Shown here: positions 44,438-55,148 of the stretch, one piece after another
Layout of the letters: every line of letters begins with the position of its first letter
How positions within the stretch are numbered: the stretch's first letter is position 1
Source of the DNA: Poecilobothrus nobilitatus
Taxonomy: Eukaryota; Arthropoda; Insecta; Diptera; Dolichopodidae
Reading direction: 5' to 3'
Assembly: GCA_947095535.1 (NCBI GenBank)
Contig: OX352772.1
Location: forward strand, 252,379,540-252,443,539
Length of the DNA: 64,000 nt
Made by a program: the position numbers and the translations under genes
Notes under the pieces: generated by a model
Seen by the model: only the letters and a program-made list of their open reading frames with translations
Told to the model about the DNA's origin: nothing
Database searches by the model: none

Positions 44438-45415
44438 TTTTAATTGATTAAGTTTACATTAAATTTAAAAAGTATTTTTTCATTTTCCCTTTCATTTTGT
44501 TTTTATGACAAGTTTTGATATCAGCTGGTAGCTTATTGTATATTGCATTGTATATACCCTTAAGACCAAAGTATTTGTCAATTGAGTACATGTTATAATG
44601 AATGTGACTTGCCGTTCTGGTGTTGTAAACGTGTGTGGATGATGTAATCCATTATTCATCCATTATTGTGGATGATGTGTGAATTAGATGTAATTAAATT
44701 ATTTGTAATAGTGTGTACATGTAGTGCTTGACTTTTTTTTATATATAAATTAATTGGCAATATTTCTAAGGTCTTATGAATTTCTGATGTCGAAGCACGT
44801 TGTTCAAAACCAAACAGATTTTTTATTGCCTTGTTTTGAATCGTGTGCACCATTTTAGTATTTTATAAATTAGGGTTTCCCCGCACCATGATACCATATG
44901 TGATAGTTGAATGAAATAGACTATAGTATATTGCTTAATTTTAATTGATTAAGTTTACATTAAATTTAAAAAGTATTTTTTCATTTTCCATTTCATTTTG
45001 TTTTTATGACAAGTTTTGATATCAGCTGGTAGCTTATTGTATATTGCATTGTATATACCCTTAAGACCAAAATATTTGTCAATTGAGTACATGTTATAAT
45101 GAATGTGACTTGCCGTTCTGGTGTTGTAAACGTGTAGTTCATTATTGTGGATGATGTGTGAATTAGATGTAATTAAATTATTTGTAATAGTGTGTATATG
45201 TAGTGCTTGACTTTTTTTTATATATAAATTAATTGGCAATATTTCTAAGGTCTTATGAATTTCTGATGTCGAAGCACGTTGTTCAAAACCAAACAGATTT
45301 TTTATTGCCTTGTTTTGAATCGTTTGCACCATTTTAGTATTATATAAATAAGGGTTTCCCCGCACCATGATACCATATGTGATAGTTGAATGAAATAGAC
45401 TATAGTATATTGCTT
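44438..45415 (-). repeat. Tandem duplication of a non-LTR RT tail (period about 500 bp)
   Basis: 44,438-44,937 and 44,938-45,415 are nearly identical and in the same orientation. Each starts ATTTTAATTGATTAAG and encodes, on the minus strand, the same RT C-terminus (KNLFGFEQRASTSEIHKTLE, LITSNSHIIHNN). The left copy carries a small internal 22-bp repeat (ATTATTCATCCATTATTGTGGA, 44,650s) that breaks its frame. The right copy stays open for 137 residues (45,368-44,955). Confidence 0.8.
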
Positions 45416-46330
45416 TCTTTGACTCAGTTGGTACTCGATTCTTTGCATGTCTAAATTGACCCGCTATACGACGATATTTCTTGGCTATTTCATTTTACTG
45501 GTAGTTCCATTTTAATTTTTTGTCTATGTAAATACCTAAGTATTTATAGACTTGAACTTCGTCAATAAAATAATTTTCAAGTTTTACTTCGAACACTATT
45601 TTTAGAGGTTTCTTGAACACCATGAATTTGGTTTTTTTACGTTTGGAGTAAGCTTACGACAGGACAACCAGTTCTCTATTATTTTGTTATCCAAGTTCAT
45701 AATTTTTTCTAACTCATTATATGTTTTCGCCTTGAAAACTATAGCTAAATCATCAGCGTCATATGATTTAGCTGTAGTTTATACTTTATAAACTATATTT
45801 AGTTTATAGCTTATATTTAGTTTATAGCTTATAGTTTATACGCAAATGTTTAACATATCTACATATTTAATAACAGTGTTTGTTTTTTCAAATAGATTTA
45901 GATATACATCAGTAAAAAAATACAGTGTAAGATTCGACCTACCTTTTTTTTTAAAAATTCAATAAATAAAGTGCTATTTTCATTAGGATTTATAGAAGGT
46001 TTTATAGAAAGTACTTATTTTTAGTTTAGGTTGCATATTTAACCTTTCAATAACAGTGAAGTTATAGTTTTAATCTTTTTCAACTTCATTATATTTTAAC
46101 TTATTATTGACAAAGATTGCAGTTCCATCTCCCGTTCTTTCATCTCTACAGTTAAATATTGCATTAAAGTTTTGTATGTTATATATATTAACCTTATTTT
46201 CAAAAATCCAAACTTCCGTAAGGACGACGATATAAATATCATTATAACTATGAATTAATGCTTCAAGTTCCAGTAATTTTTTATGTCTTTTTATGTGTAA
46301 GTATAAAATATTTCAGTTTCCTATATTTAT
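44938..46330 (-). pseudogene. Non-LTR ORF2 (EN-RT), internally deleted
   Basis: Minus strand. From 46,300 the endonuclease: VVLTEVWIFENKVNIYN (catalytic Glu), DGTAIFVNNKLKYNEVE, then YFFTDVYLNLFEKTNTVIKY (a GDFN-like remnant, about 45,930). An AT-rich palindromic stretch (45,775-45,840, TATAGTTTATA type) replaces the last EN part and most of the RT. The RT resumes with SYDADDLAIVFKAKTYNELE (motif C, about 45,760), ENWLSC, YKYLGIYIDKKLKWNYQ across shifts, and the C-terminus (MVRGNPYLYNTKMVQTIQNK, HVYNTRTAS) to 44,955. ORF1 of the same element follows upstream. Confidence 0.7.
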
Positions 46331-46339
46331 TTTGTTTCA

Positions 46340-47330
46340 TTCTGTATTCATAAAACTTGTATTATTAATCATTATGGATTGCTTATCATATAATTTCTCC
46401 AAGATTCTCTAAGTTTTTGCAGATGTTCTCTGTACTTATTATCAATATGCCGCCTGTATGAATTTAAATCTTTAGCAACCTCTTCATTTGAAATACATAT
46501 ACTTTCATGATACTGAAATACCTATACCTGTACATTTGAAATACCTATGCTTTCATGATACTTTCATATATTTCTGATGATAAGGCGGACAAAGCTTACT
46601 GAATGTTTTATGATTAACACCCACATTTAATCTCAATTTTTCATTGTATTTTACACAATTTATTCATTTAATATTCTTATCATTTTTACAGTCGCTGGTC
46701 TTATGTTATTGGTGACATTTTAAGCATATTTCCCTATTCTTGCAATCTTCCGATTTATGGTTAAATTCCTTACATTTACAGCACCTCATAACATTTACAG
46801 CATCGAATACTTTGCATCTTTCCCATCCAATACACCCTTTTTCATTTTGCAATATCTTAGGAAAGGTTTCCTTATCGACTTGAATCACTGCGTTGTATAT
46901 TTCTTTGTTAAATTCGTTCACAGTGTGTACCTTTCTAACATTAAGATCCGACATTTCCATAAAAGGATTTTGCTTTTTTAATTTTTGAAGGATTTCCTCG
47001 TCACTGAATTTATAATTCATATTAACAATTTCAAATTTAGACTTTATATCAATTGGAATTTTAATTTCATAATTATCATTCATTTTCTTTTCCAACTCCA
47101 ATTTTATTTTATCACGTTCTTCTACAGTATCAGTTTCAATTAAAGTTGTTCCATTTGTTTTATTTTCAATAAAAATTGTTAATTTTTTTGGATTAACAAT
47201 TTCTTTAAATCAGTTTTTGTGTACCGCAGTTTCCATATTCTGTAAAACTAAATCAATATTTTGTGTGTATTGAATACAATTTTCACAAATAAATTTTATT
47301 TTTTTATTTGCAAATAACATTTATTGTCGA
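46340..47330 (-). pseudogene. gag-like ORF1 of the same non-LTR element
   Basis: The open core (47,101-46,706, 131 residues) reads MELEKKMNDNYEIKIPIDIK at the start and holds a zinc knuckle (CCKCKEFNHKSEDC) and the beginning of a second (CLKCHQ) at the end. Wording parallels 3,803-3,546. Downstream frames to about 46,340 are broken but include a YHESI-like segment like the ORF1 tail at 2,496. Upstream to 47,330 lies a helical part with stops. Its job would be to bind element RNA. Confidence 0.65.
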
Positions 47331-47549
47331 TTGATCTAATCTCTAATTTTCGTTGACTCTGATTTTATTATTTCCAATTAAAAACTAAAGAAAAGTACAT
47401 ATGTTTGTTGCTATGTTATAGTTATAATTTTCCTATTAAAAATACACGTCTGTACCGGACAAGATCGCGATTATGATTGAAATATTAATTTAGTTACGAA
47501 AAAAGATGTTAAACCATAACTATAACCGTAACTATAATAAATAAACAAT

Positions 47550-48087
47550 CAAATTACGTTCACCAGTTATTAAAAGGCTATGAAATAAAAGAACATTATA
47601 TTACAACAATATCCATTGGTATTAAAGTGTATTGCAATTCTACTGAATCATACGTGAAAATTAATAATAAACTTAAAGAATTAACCTGTGAATTTTTTTC
47701 ATATGCGATGTTAAATCTAATAAACCATTTAAAGTTTTTTTTACCTGTACCAAATTGATGTAAATGAACTAAAACAAATTTTAATCGTTAAAGGTTTAAA
47801 ATGCATTGACATGAAATTTATTAATAAAAAAATTTACATATGGTAGAAATTTTGATTTTTACATAGTGTATTCATTGCAAAACACGATGTGCCTTCTGTG
47901 CGGGCACTTATTCAACAAATTATGTCTGTAAAAACAAAGGAATTTAAAAGTGTGCTAATTCAATTCTGATGGTAATCATACGTCAAACGTAAACAATTGT
48001 TCGAACAAAAAAACATACATTTCTTTCATTCAACAGAATGCTAAAAAATCTACAATGAGAAACAACTCAATTGTTCAAAATGCTAAG
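47550..48087 (+). pseudogene. PRE_C2HC-type gag remnant of another non-LTR element
   Basis: Plus strand. GYEIKEHYITTISIGIKVYC, then ESYVKINNKLKELTCEFFSY and (after shifts) VNELKQILIVKGLKC match the domain that precedes zinc knuckles in many Jockey-type gags. Knuckle traces follow: RCAFCAGTYSTNYVC (about 47,890) and GNHTSNVNNC (about 47,970-48,000). Frames change at least twice. It runs into the duplicated segment at 48,088. Confidence 0.5.
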
Positions 48088-48105
48088 TGATGAGTAATTT
48101 ATAAC

Positions 48106-48348
48106 ATGTCTCTTCCAAATTCTCTTGGAAATAACAATAAAAACAAAACTGCCATGAACAGTAATCTACATGTCAGTAATAATAATACATCACTTTACAT
48201 GCTACAAGTACCTTACAATACAATTGTTTCTAATAATTTAAATAACACTTCCAATATAACTAATTTTAATTTAAGTATTGTAAAGAACAGTACTAACAAT
48301 ACTAACTTAGTTTTAAATGGTGCAGTGACAGAACGCCCGAGGAAATAA
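48106..48348 (+). CDS. Asn-rich ORF, copy 1, 80 residues
   Basis: Starts MSLPNSLGNNNKNKTAMNSN, is rich in Asn/Ser/Thr and ends VTERPRK. It follows the gag knuckle remnant on the same strand and could be the C-terminal part of that gag or chance low-complexity sequence. Preserved with few changes in copy 2 (50,785-51,027), but the duplication is young, so that does not prove selection. Confidence 0.3.
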   Translation: MSLPNSLGNNNKNKTAMNSNLHVSNNNTSLYMLQVPYNTIVSNNLNNTSNITNFNLSIVKNSTNNTNLVLNGAVTERPRK

Positions 48349-48999
48349 AGCCCGCGGATTATAATTCCAAAACTTTTGGGATTAACGCCCGTGGGCTTTA
48401 AATCCTTTTCAAAAAAGAATTAAAGCGCACCGGTCTTAATTTTCAAGATCGTGAGCTTTAAGTCCATTTCGAAAACGAATTACAAAGGTTACTAGCATGA
48501 GTCTATATTTCATTTGACTGCATTTTATTTGATGAGAAGTCAGAAGTCCCATTTGAACTTTAAACTCAATTCAATGAGCCAGAAGTCCCATCAATGTTAG
48601 GGCCTCAGGTATTTTGGAATGAGTTTTAGAATTGAATTCAAAATCTGGATTTTACGCCTTTCACAGAATATTTATGCATATGCGAGTTTTTCTGAATTAG
48701 GAGAGATTTCAGAGTTAGTTACAAAATCAGGGTTATACGCTTTTTCTAGAATAGCTATTATCATTCAAAAAAATCAAAAACAATAACAACATAACAAAGT
48801 ATAAAAATACAAAAAGAAAAAAAATCTAAATCCCTTAAGAGTAGACAGCTTAAATATATGTATTGTTAATTTAAATTTTAAATCCAGTATAAATTCAGTT
48901 AAATTTAAGTTTATCATAATATTATGTCGAAATTTAAAGATCACATTACCAAAATTATAAATTATATTAAAAAAAATAAGAAATTATTAAAAATTAAAT

Positions 49000-49380
49000 T
49001 CATATACAACTTATTACTAATTATTGTTTTTCAATTCAGTTTCACAAACAGATATTTTAAATACTAAATTTCACTAACATCATACTTTTTATTTTACTTT
49101 TAAATGTATTTTCATTCTTATTTTCTTTAAATTCTGAATCTAAATCATTGTACATTTTGTAAGCAGTATTGTAGACAGCTTCCTTACCACAGAATTTTAT
49201 TTTAGACAACATCACCCTGATATTTCCCGCTCTTCTAGTATTGTACCCATGCTGTTGGTTGTTTTGCAGTCTCTGGACAGCATTCAGTTCCTTATTATAT
49301 GTATTGCCCCAAATTTGTATTGCATATGTGATCGAACTGTGAAACAATGCTTAAAAAAATTTACTGTTATTTAAGTATTA
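49000..49380 (-). pseudogene. Non-LTR RT C-terminal fragment, copy 1
   Basis: Minus strand: FHSSITYAIQIWGNTYNKEL, NAVQRLQN, then QHGYNTRRAGNIRVM and CGKEAVYNTAYKMYNDL to a stop at 49,057. The 'S.i.Y.i..WG' and 'YNTR' blocks identify the RT C-terminal domain of Jockey/CR1-type elements. The segment between LQN and QHG is deleted here but kept in copy 2. Confidence 0.65.
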
Positions 49381-50690
49381 CCTGTTACATTATTTGATGA
49401 GCTGTCATAATATTCTATTTTTTATAGGAACGGCATTTTTAAATAATTTTTTTTTGTTATCCTCATCATATTGTAAGTAGAATGATTTTCACAGACGCGG
49501 CAATGTCTTGAATTTTTTTTGTCAATTAAATCAGCTCTATTTACCCCATTACACCATATCTCCTTTCTGCAAATAATTAAAAAAATATAAATACGCATAA
49601 CACTAAATTAATATATAAAAAAAATCTATTTTAACACAAAATTATTTTTTAGCTTTTTTGTCTTTAGCAAATTAATTGATAAAACGTCCTTTTTGAATTT
49701 TCATTATTATTAAACTTACACGCTAAACATTTAAAAATATGTTTACTACCCTTTATCAGATGAAATTAAAAAAAAATATTTGTTTTAAAAATTCTATATA
49801 AAATCTTTAAATTTGAACCAACATTCTTTCTCACTGTGTATTAAAAGTTAGTTTTTACCTCTTTTAACCAAGATTTTTTTTGGTCCAATAGATGTACTTT
49901 GTTGAACAGCACAATATTTTTTACTCAATACTAATACTAACAAGAATAGAGATAAAAAAATATAAAAAGAAATGTCTTAATCCTTAAACGATACTATTAA
50001 GATTCTAATTCTACTACACATATGTACAACTGCAATATAATGTACAATGTATACAATGAAATTCTTAATATTAATTTCTATTTATTTCAATTTGATAAGA
50101 GAAAAAAATTTTATTAATTTGTTTTGCTAAAAAAGAAAAAAAAGAGAACAATCATAAATTTGATAATAATGAGTAATAAGTTGAGTTTTGGTTAACATTT
50201 GTTTTTATGAGCGATGAAAATACCTGCAATAAAACGATAATGATTTTATAATCTTTTAGAAGATTCCTAATAAAAATATTTCCCGTTAACTGAGAAACTG
50301 TTATATCATATTATATCTATATTATTACTAAATTAAGGGCCCCTGCTAATATGTTATTAAATCTTATATTGCATTCAAATTCATACAATCGACAGCTACA
50401 GTGTAGACATATACAATTTATCGAAAAACGACAATTCATACCTAACCTCGGATATATTGTTCATTTTGAGACATACATACATACATAAGTATGTACTTAT
50501 TAAAAATTTATGAAAAATCAAATATTAAACAAAATGTTAGCATAAACAACCCCTCATCCTTTTTACTACGGGTTTGTTTATTTACAGTTTTTTTATTTGG
50601 TTTTGTGGATCCTTTAGAATTTAGACCTTAAGTCATAGATATACAATACACAGATTTTCATTTTGCACCCACAAAACAAAATAAAAAGGT
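49381..50690. other. Rest of duplication copy 1, no gene
   Basis: AT-rich, no coding signal. Includes TACATACATACATACATAAG (about 50,470) and the block unique to copy 1 (50,380-50,633). The end carries a T/C-rich arm related to the foldback arms at 57,265. Confidence 0.5.
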
Positions 50691-50784
50691 ACTAATACTT
50701 TTGTTCTTTGCTTCGCTGTTTGTATAACACAAAATTGACTTTGTTCTTATTTTCTTCTTTTCTTTTTGATGAGTAATTTATAAC

Positions 50785-51027
50785 ATGTCTCTTCCAAATT
50801 CTCTTAGAAATAACAATAAAAACAAAACTGCCATGGACAGTAATCTTCATGTCAGTAATAATAATACATCACTTTACATGCTACAAGTACCTTACAATAC
50901 AATTGTTTCTAATAATTTAAATAACACTTCCAATATAACTAATTTTAATTTAAGTATTGTAAAGAACAGTACTAACAATACTAACTTAGTTTTAAATGGT
51001 GCAGTGACAGAACGCCCGAGGAAATAA
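50785..51027 (+). CDS. Asn-rich ORF, copy 2, 80 residues
   Basis: Near-identical twin of 48,106-48,348 with two residue changes (G8R, N18D). It ends 54 bp before the piggyBac. The meaning is as uncertain as for copy 1. Confidence 0.3.
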   Translation: MSLPNSLRNNNKNKTAMDSNLHVSNNNTSLYMLQVPYNTIVSNNLNNTSNITNFNLSIVKNSTNNTNLVLNGAVTERPRK

Positions 51028-51076
51028 AGCCCGCGGATTATAACTCCAAAACTTTCGGGATTAACGCCCGTGGGCT

Positions 51077-51080
51077 TTAA
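51077..51080. other. TTAA target site, left side of piggyBac
   Basis: TTAA directly precedes the element tip CCGTTTCGG. On the right only AA remains (53,526-53,527) where TTAA is expected. The empty counterpart in copy 1 is TTAA at 48,398-48,401. Confidence 0.8.
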
Positions 51081-51210
51081 CCGTTTCGGGACGGAAACTT
51101 TTCCGTGGAGTAAATTTAAAAATTTTGTTATGGAGTTATTTCTTATGCAATTTGAAAAAAAGTAATTTCATATTTTTTTCTTTCAAGCTCCTGGAAAGGA
51201 TATATGCTCC

Positions 51211-51228
51211 TGGGACAAAAATGTCCCA
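51211..51228. promoter_or_regulatory. Subterminal palindrome of the piggyBac, transposase side end
   Basis: TGGGACAAAAATGTCCCA. Related palindromes lie at 53,103, 53,133 and 53,493, so one is on the left and three on the right. A binding role for the transposase is inferred from position. Confidence 0.5.
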
Positions 51229-51340
51229 TCCGTCCCTAAAAAGCTCAAAATAAATTAATAATAGTGAATATAAAATTAATTTTTTATAATAATTTTTATT
51301 AATTATCAGGAATAAAACCATAAAACTTGGCAAACAATTA

Positions 51341-53044
51341 CTATTTTAGGTGACAAGGGGTAAAACACTTCTTGCAAAAAGCCAAATTGCAAGCTTTACA
51401 TATTTCGTTTGTCCGACTTTCTTTATTTTTTGTTGAGCAGTTCACACACCTTTTACGTTCTTTTGTGATAACTGGCAAGTGATTTTGCAAATTTTGATTT
51501 ATTTTTTTTTTGATACAAGATAATGGACCCCTGCGGTTGGTTCGCTTCACTTTCGACAGATTTCGTCCTGTTTCCATCATATTTTCAGCAAGTTCAACTA
51601 AAAAGTTCAAGAAAGTCGTTTTATTTTGTCGTGGACGATTTATTTGTGAATCTATAATCCACGCATTTACAGCGGACATCATTATAAGACGAAAGGCTAC
51701 TTTGCGCCACCATTTATCAGACTTTCGGTCTAATTCGTATACGGTTGCCATCTTATCAGCCAAATCTACACCTCCCATTATGAGTCGATATGTTTTAACA
51801 ATATTTGGGCAAGGTACATCTATTTTCGTGCCATCTTTTTGTTTTCTAGTTACCGTATCTACTGTAGCTGCATGGCAGTTACTAAGAAGCATTACTGGTT
51901 TTGTATCTTGCCTTAAAACCGCTAAGAAACCAGATGGATTGCATTTGAACACGAATTCCCCTCTATTTAATTTCTGTTTGATTTGTGGCAAGTTTTTTCT
52001 GTTTGTAATGCAGGTGCCTAAAGCTGGATAAGGCAACTCATTAATTAATTTTACAGTTGTAAAAAAACGATCAAAGCATAGCGTTGTATTAGGATTTTTT
52101 ATTGTGGAGGCTAATGTTCTTACAACACTTTCACCCAATGTTGATGAATCATATAAAGAATGATCTCCCTTACCAGAGTATATATTGAAGTCGTAAGTAT
52201 AACCAGAAAGACTGTCACATCTCATCCAAATTTTGATTCCTCTCTTTACCGGTTTCAGCGGCATATATTGCTTCAAAGTAGATCGTCCCAAAAATTTTGT
52301 CATTGACTCATCAATACTCTGAAAAGGTGAGTCTTCTCTGGATTTCGGAAAAGTAGTTTTCAAACAATCTACCAAATCTTGTACAAAATAAGTCTTTGAT
52401 CTTTGATTTTCGGGAAACGACAATGATGAAAAATATAGTTTTGACATCAGAAATAAAAAGCGATCTCGCGAAATAGATTTTTTTATGTACTCATTTCTTA
52501 ATGAAGTATTGTTGGACCAGTAATGCTTAAGAGCTGGTACACGATTATAGGACATAACAAACGTACATCCTAATAATAATAATATTTCACCAAAATCTGT
52601 ATTAGTTTTGTCATGTTTTTTTCTAGTTTTATTATAGATATCAATTCTTTCGTTAGTGCAGTTAACTATATGATTAATTAAACTTTTAGGCACTAATTTA
52701 TGAAATATTTCAAGCGGCTTCATTCCACGAGTAAAATATTTATTAAGTTGAACGATGCGGTCGCTATTTATTTTTAGTTTTGGTTCGAAGGTTGGCAGGG
52801 GATCCATCCAAATATCAATGCCACCAATATTTTCACTTGCTTCATTTATTTTGTTACCATTTTCAAAATCTTCATCTTCGATCAGATTATTATTTTCATC
52901 TATAAAATCCAAGTTCGATTCGGAATCTGAATCCGAAAAACTATAATCTCTAGGCTTATACGAAGAACCACTGTCTTCAAATGGTTCATACAGTGAACTT
53001 TCTTTTTCTTTTTCATTTATTTGTATTTTTCTTTTTCTTTCCAT
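51341..53044 (-). CDS. piggyBac transposase, intact, 567 residues
   Basis: The cut-and-paste enzyme that excises and inserts the element at TTAA. The N-terminus (1-75) is basic then Ser/Asp-rich and acidic. The core aspartates are visible: D245 (FQSIDESMTKFLGRS), D325 (TLCFDRFFTT) and D427, with D430 (MGGVDLADKM). The conserved KPVKRGIKIWMRCDSLSGY lies between the first two. The C-terminal Cys-rich domain holds C533, C536, C549, C552, C557, C560, C564 and H565, which folds around zinc and binds the ends. The length matches the family (about 550-600). There are no stops or shifts. The ATG at 53,044 opens the acidic N-terminus. The downstream stop is about 260 bp from the left tip. This is the only transposase in the window that looks potentially active. 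Confidence 0.95.
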   Translation of the reverse strand: MERKRKIQINEKEKESSLYEPFEDSGSSYKPRDYSFSDSDSESNLDFIDENNNLIEDEDFENGNKINEASENIGGIDIWMDPLPTFEPKLKINSDRIVQLNKYFTRGMKPLEIFHKLVPKSLINHIVNCTNERIDIYNKTRKKHDKTNTDFGEILLLLGCTFVMSYNRVPALKHYWSNNTSLRNEYIKKSISRDRFLFLMSKLYFSSLSFPENQRSKTYFVQDLVDCLKTTFPKSREDSPFQSIDESMTKFLGRSTLKQYMPLKPVKRGIKIWMRCDSLSGYTYDFNIYSGKGDHSLYDSSTLGESVVRTLASTIKNPNTTLCFDRFFTTVKLINELPYPALGTCITNRKNLPQIKQKLNRGEFVFKCNPSGFLAVLRQDTKPVMLLSNCHAATVDTVTRKQKDGTKIDVPCPNIVKTYRLIMGGVDLADKMATVYELDRKSDKWWRKVAFRLIMMSAVNAWIIDSQINRPRQNKTTFLNFLVELAENMMETGRNLSKVKRTNRRGPLSCIKKKINQNLQNHLPVITKERKRCVNCSTKNKESRTNEICKACNLAFCKKCFTPCHLK

Positions 53045-53102
53045 TTTTTTCTGTTAGAACAAAATATTTTATTATTATAAATATTAAGTTATTAATGACG
53101 AC

Positions 53103-53152
53103 TGGGATAATAATGTCCCATAAAAAACCCTATTGGGAACATTTTATCCCAA
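53103..53152. promoter_or_regulatory. Two subterminal palindromes upstream of the transposase gene
   Basis: TGGGATAATAATGTCCCA (53,103-53,120) and TTGGGAACATTTTATCCCAA (53,133-53,152), 59-108 bp before the ATG. They may serve both transposase binding and autoregulation, by inference. Confidence 0.45.
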
Positions 53153-53492
53153 AAGAAACTTACTCAATTTTATGTTTGTGAAAATCCAGTATTTTCGTAA
53201 TATATGATATTTATTTATTCTCAGTATGTAATATTAACTTTATTTTATCCGTTTTTTACATAAATTATAACTCAAATCACATTTTTACACAATAAATAAT
53301 AAGAACATATACACGTCTTACAAAAGTTTTCGTGGAAGCACACAACAAATCTTGACAGTTGATCACAAATTTTTGGCGCCAATTCAAATATTCGTTAAAT
53401 ATTTTAAATAGAAAACTATATTTGTTGATTTGGGATATCTTTGAACCAATTTAAATAGTAATTTTCAAAGTTAGGAATTATTGAACTTCACG

Positions 53493-53510
53493 TGGGATAA
53501 AAATATCCCA
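53493..53510. promoter_or_regulatory. Subterminal palindrome at the right piggyBac end
   Basis: TGGGATAAAAATATCCCA, 15 bp inside the right tip. Confidence 0.45.
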
Positions 53511-53525
53511 ATCGTACCGAAACGG

Positions 53526-54239
53526 AAATCCTTTTCAAAAAAGAATTAAAGCGCACCGGTCTTAATTTTCAAGATCCTGGGCTTTAAGTCCATTTCGAAA
53601 AAGAATTACAAAGGTTAATAGCATGAGTCTATATTTCAGTTGACTGCATTTTATTTGATGAGAAGTCAGAAGTCCCATGGTCAGAAGTCCCATTTAAACT
53701 TTTGACTCACTTCAATGAGCCAGAAGTCCCATGGGACTTTTGTCTCAATGTTAGGGCCTCAGGTATTTTGGAAGGAGTTTTAGAATTGAATTCAAAATCT
53801 GGATTTTACGCCTTTCACAGACAATTTATGCATATGCAAGTTTTTCTGAATTAGGAGAGATTTTAGAGTTAGTTACAAAATCACGGTTATACGCTTTTTC
53901 TAGAATAGCTATTATCATTCAAAAAAATCAAAAACAATAACAACATAACAAAATATAAAAATACAAAAAGAAAAAAAATCTAAATCCCTTAAGAGTAGAC
54001 AGCTTAAATATATGTATTGTTAATTTAAATTTTAAATCCAGTATAAATTCAGTTAAATTTAAGTTTATCATAATATTATGTCGAAATTTAAAGATCACAT
54101 TACCAAAATTATAAATTATATTAAAAAAAATAAGAAATTATTAAAAATTAAATTCATATACAACTTATTACTAATTATTGTTTTTCAATTCAGTTTCACA
54201 AACAGATATTTTAAATACTAAATTTCACTAACATTATAC
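53526..54239. other. Duplication copy 2 sequence, no gene
   Basis: Corresponds to copy 1 from 48,401. It includes short repeats of 'GTCAGAAGTCCCAT' (53,665-53,735), one unit more than copy 1. No coding signal. Confidence 0.5.
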
Positions 54240-54640
54240 TTGTTATTTTACTTTTAAATGTATTTTCATTCTTATTTTTTTTTAATTCTGAATCTAAATC
54301 ATTGTATATTTTGTAAGCAATATTGTAAACAGCTTCCACAGAATCTTACCTTACCACAGAATCTTATTTTAGACGACATCACCCTGATATTTCCCGCTCT
54401 TCTAGTATTGTACCCATGCTGTTGGTTGTTTAAAGTAGGAATAGTGTTGAAGTGTATTTTATTAATCCTCATCATTTGTATTTGTGTAATTAATTTACAT
54501 TCAATTAACAGATCTAGTGGTAAAATAATTAATAAAAATGTTTTGCAGTCTCTGGACAGCATTCAGTTCCTTATTGCATTATACAAATTTGTATTGCATA
54601 TGTGATCGAACTGTGAAACAATGCTTAAAAAATTTTACGG
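54240..54640 (-). pseudogene. Non-LTR RT C-terminal fragment, copy 2
   Basis: Twin of 49,000-49,380, but it retains about 113 bp between the LQN and QHGYNTR blocks (RINKIHFNTIPTLNN reads across it) that copy 1 has lost. A tandem repeat of CTTACCACAGAATCTT (54,335-54,370) breaks it. Confidence 0.6.
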
Positions 54641-55148
54641 TTATTTAAGTATTACCTGTTACATTATTTGATGAGCTGTCGTAATATTCTATTTTGTATA
54701 GGAACGGCATTTTTAAATAATTTTTTTTTGCATCATCATATCGTAAGTAGAATGATTTTTACAGACGCGCCAATCTCTTGAATTTTTTTTGTCAATTAAA
54801 TCAGCTCTATTTACCCCATTACACCATATCTCCTTTCTGCAAATAATTAAAAAAAATATAAATACGCATAACACTAAATTAATATATAAAAAAAATCTAT
54901 TTTAACACAAAATTATTTTTTAAGTTTTTTGTCTTTAGGAAATTGATTGATAAAACGTCCTTTTTGAATTTTCACTACTATTAAACTTACACGCTAAACA
55001 TTTAAAAATATGTTTACTACCCTTTATCAGATGAAATTAAAAAAAAATATTTGTTTTAAAAATTCTATATAAAATCTTTAAATTTGAACCAACATTCTTT
55101 CTCACTGTGTATTAAAAGTTAGTTTTTACCTCTTTTACCCAAGATTTT
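54641..55148. other. Duplication copy 2 sequence, no gene
   Basis: AT-rich and collinear with 49,365-49,876 of copy 1. No gene seen. Confidence 0.5.

Larger units (their letters stand above)
48088..50766. repeat. Tandem duplication, copy 1
   Basis: Collinear with 50,767 to about 57,336. It begins TGATGAGTAATTTATAAC and ends in a T/C-rich tract. It holds the Asn-rich ORF, the empty piggyBac site (TTAA at 48,398-48,401) and the empty Helentron-like site (T run at about 49,873-49,881). Compared with copy 2 it lacks about 113 bp of RT sequence near 49,260 and about 57 bp near 49,887, and it has about 250 bp (50,380-50,633) that copy 2 lacks. Confidence 0.85.
51081..53525 (-). mobile_element. piggyBac element, 2,445 bp, with an open transposase
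   Basis: Tips CCGTTTCGGGACG (left) and its near-inverse ending CCGAAACGG (right) match at 12 of 13 bases. Flanks equal the duplicated sequence of copy 1, so both ends are exact. Four subterminal palindromes of the TGGGA...TCCCA type occur (51,211-51,228; 53,103-53,120; 53,133-53,152; 53,493-53,510). The single gene runs on the minus strand. The only visible flaw is the missing TT of the right TTAA. Confidence 0.92.

Noticed and set aside
51510..52031. 173-residue plus-strand frame inside the piggyBac
   Set aside because: Antisense shadow of the intact transposase.
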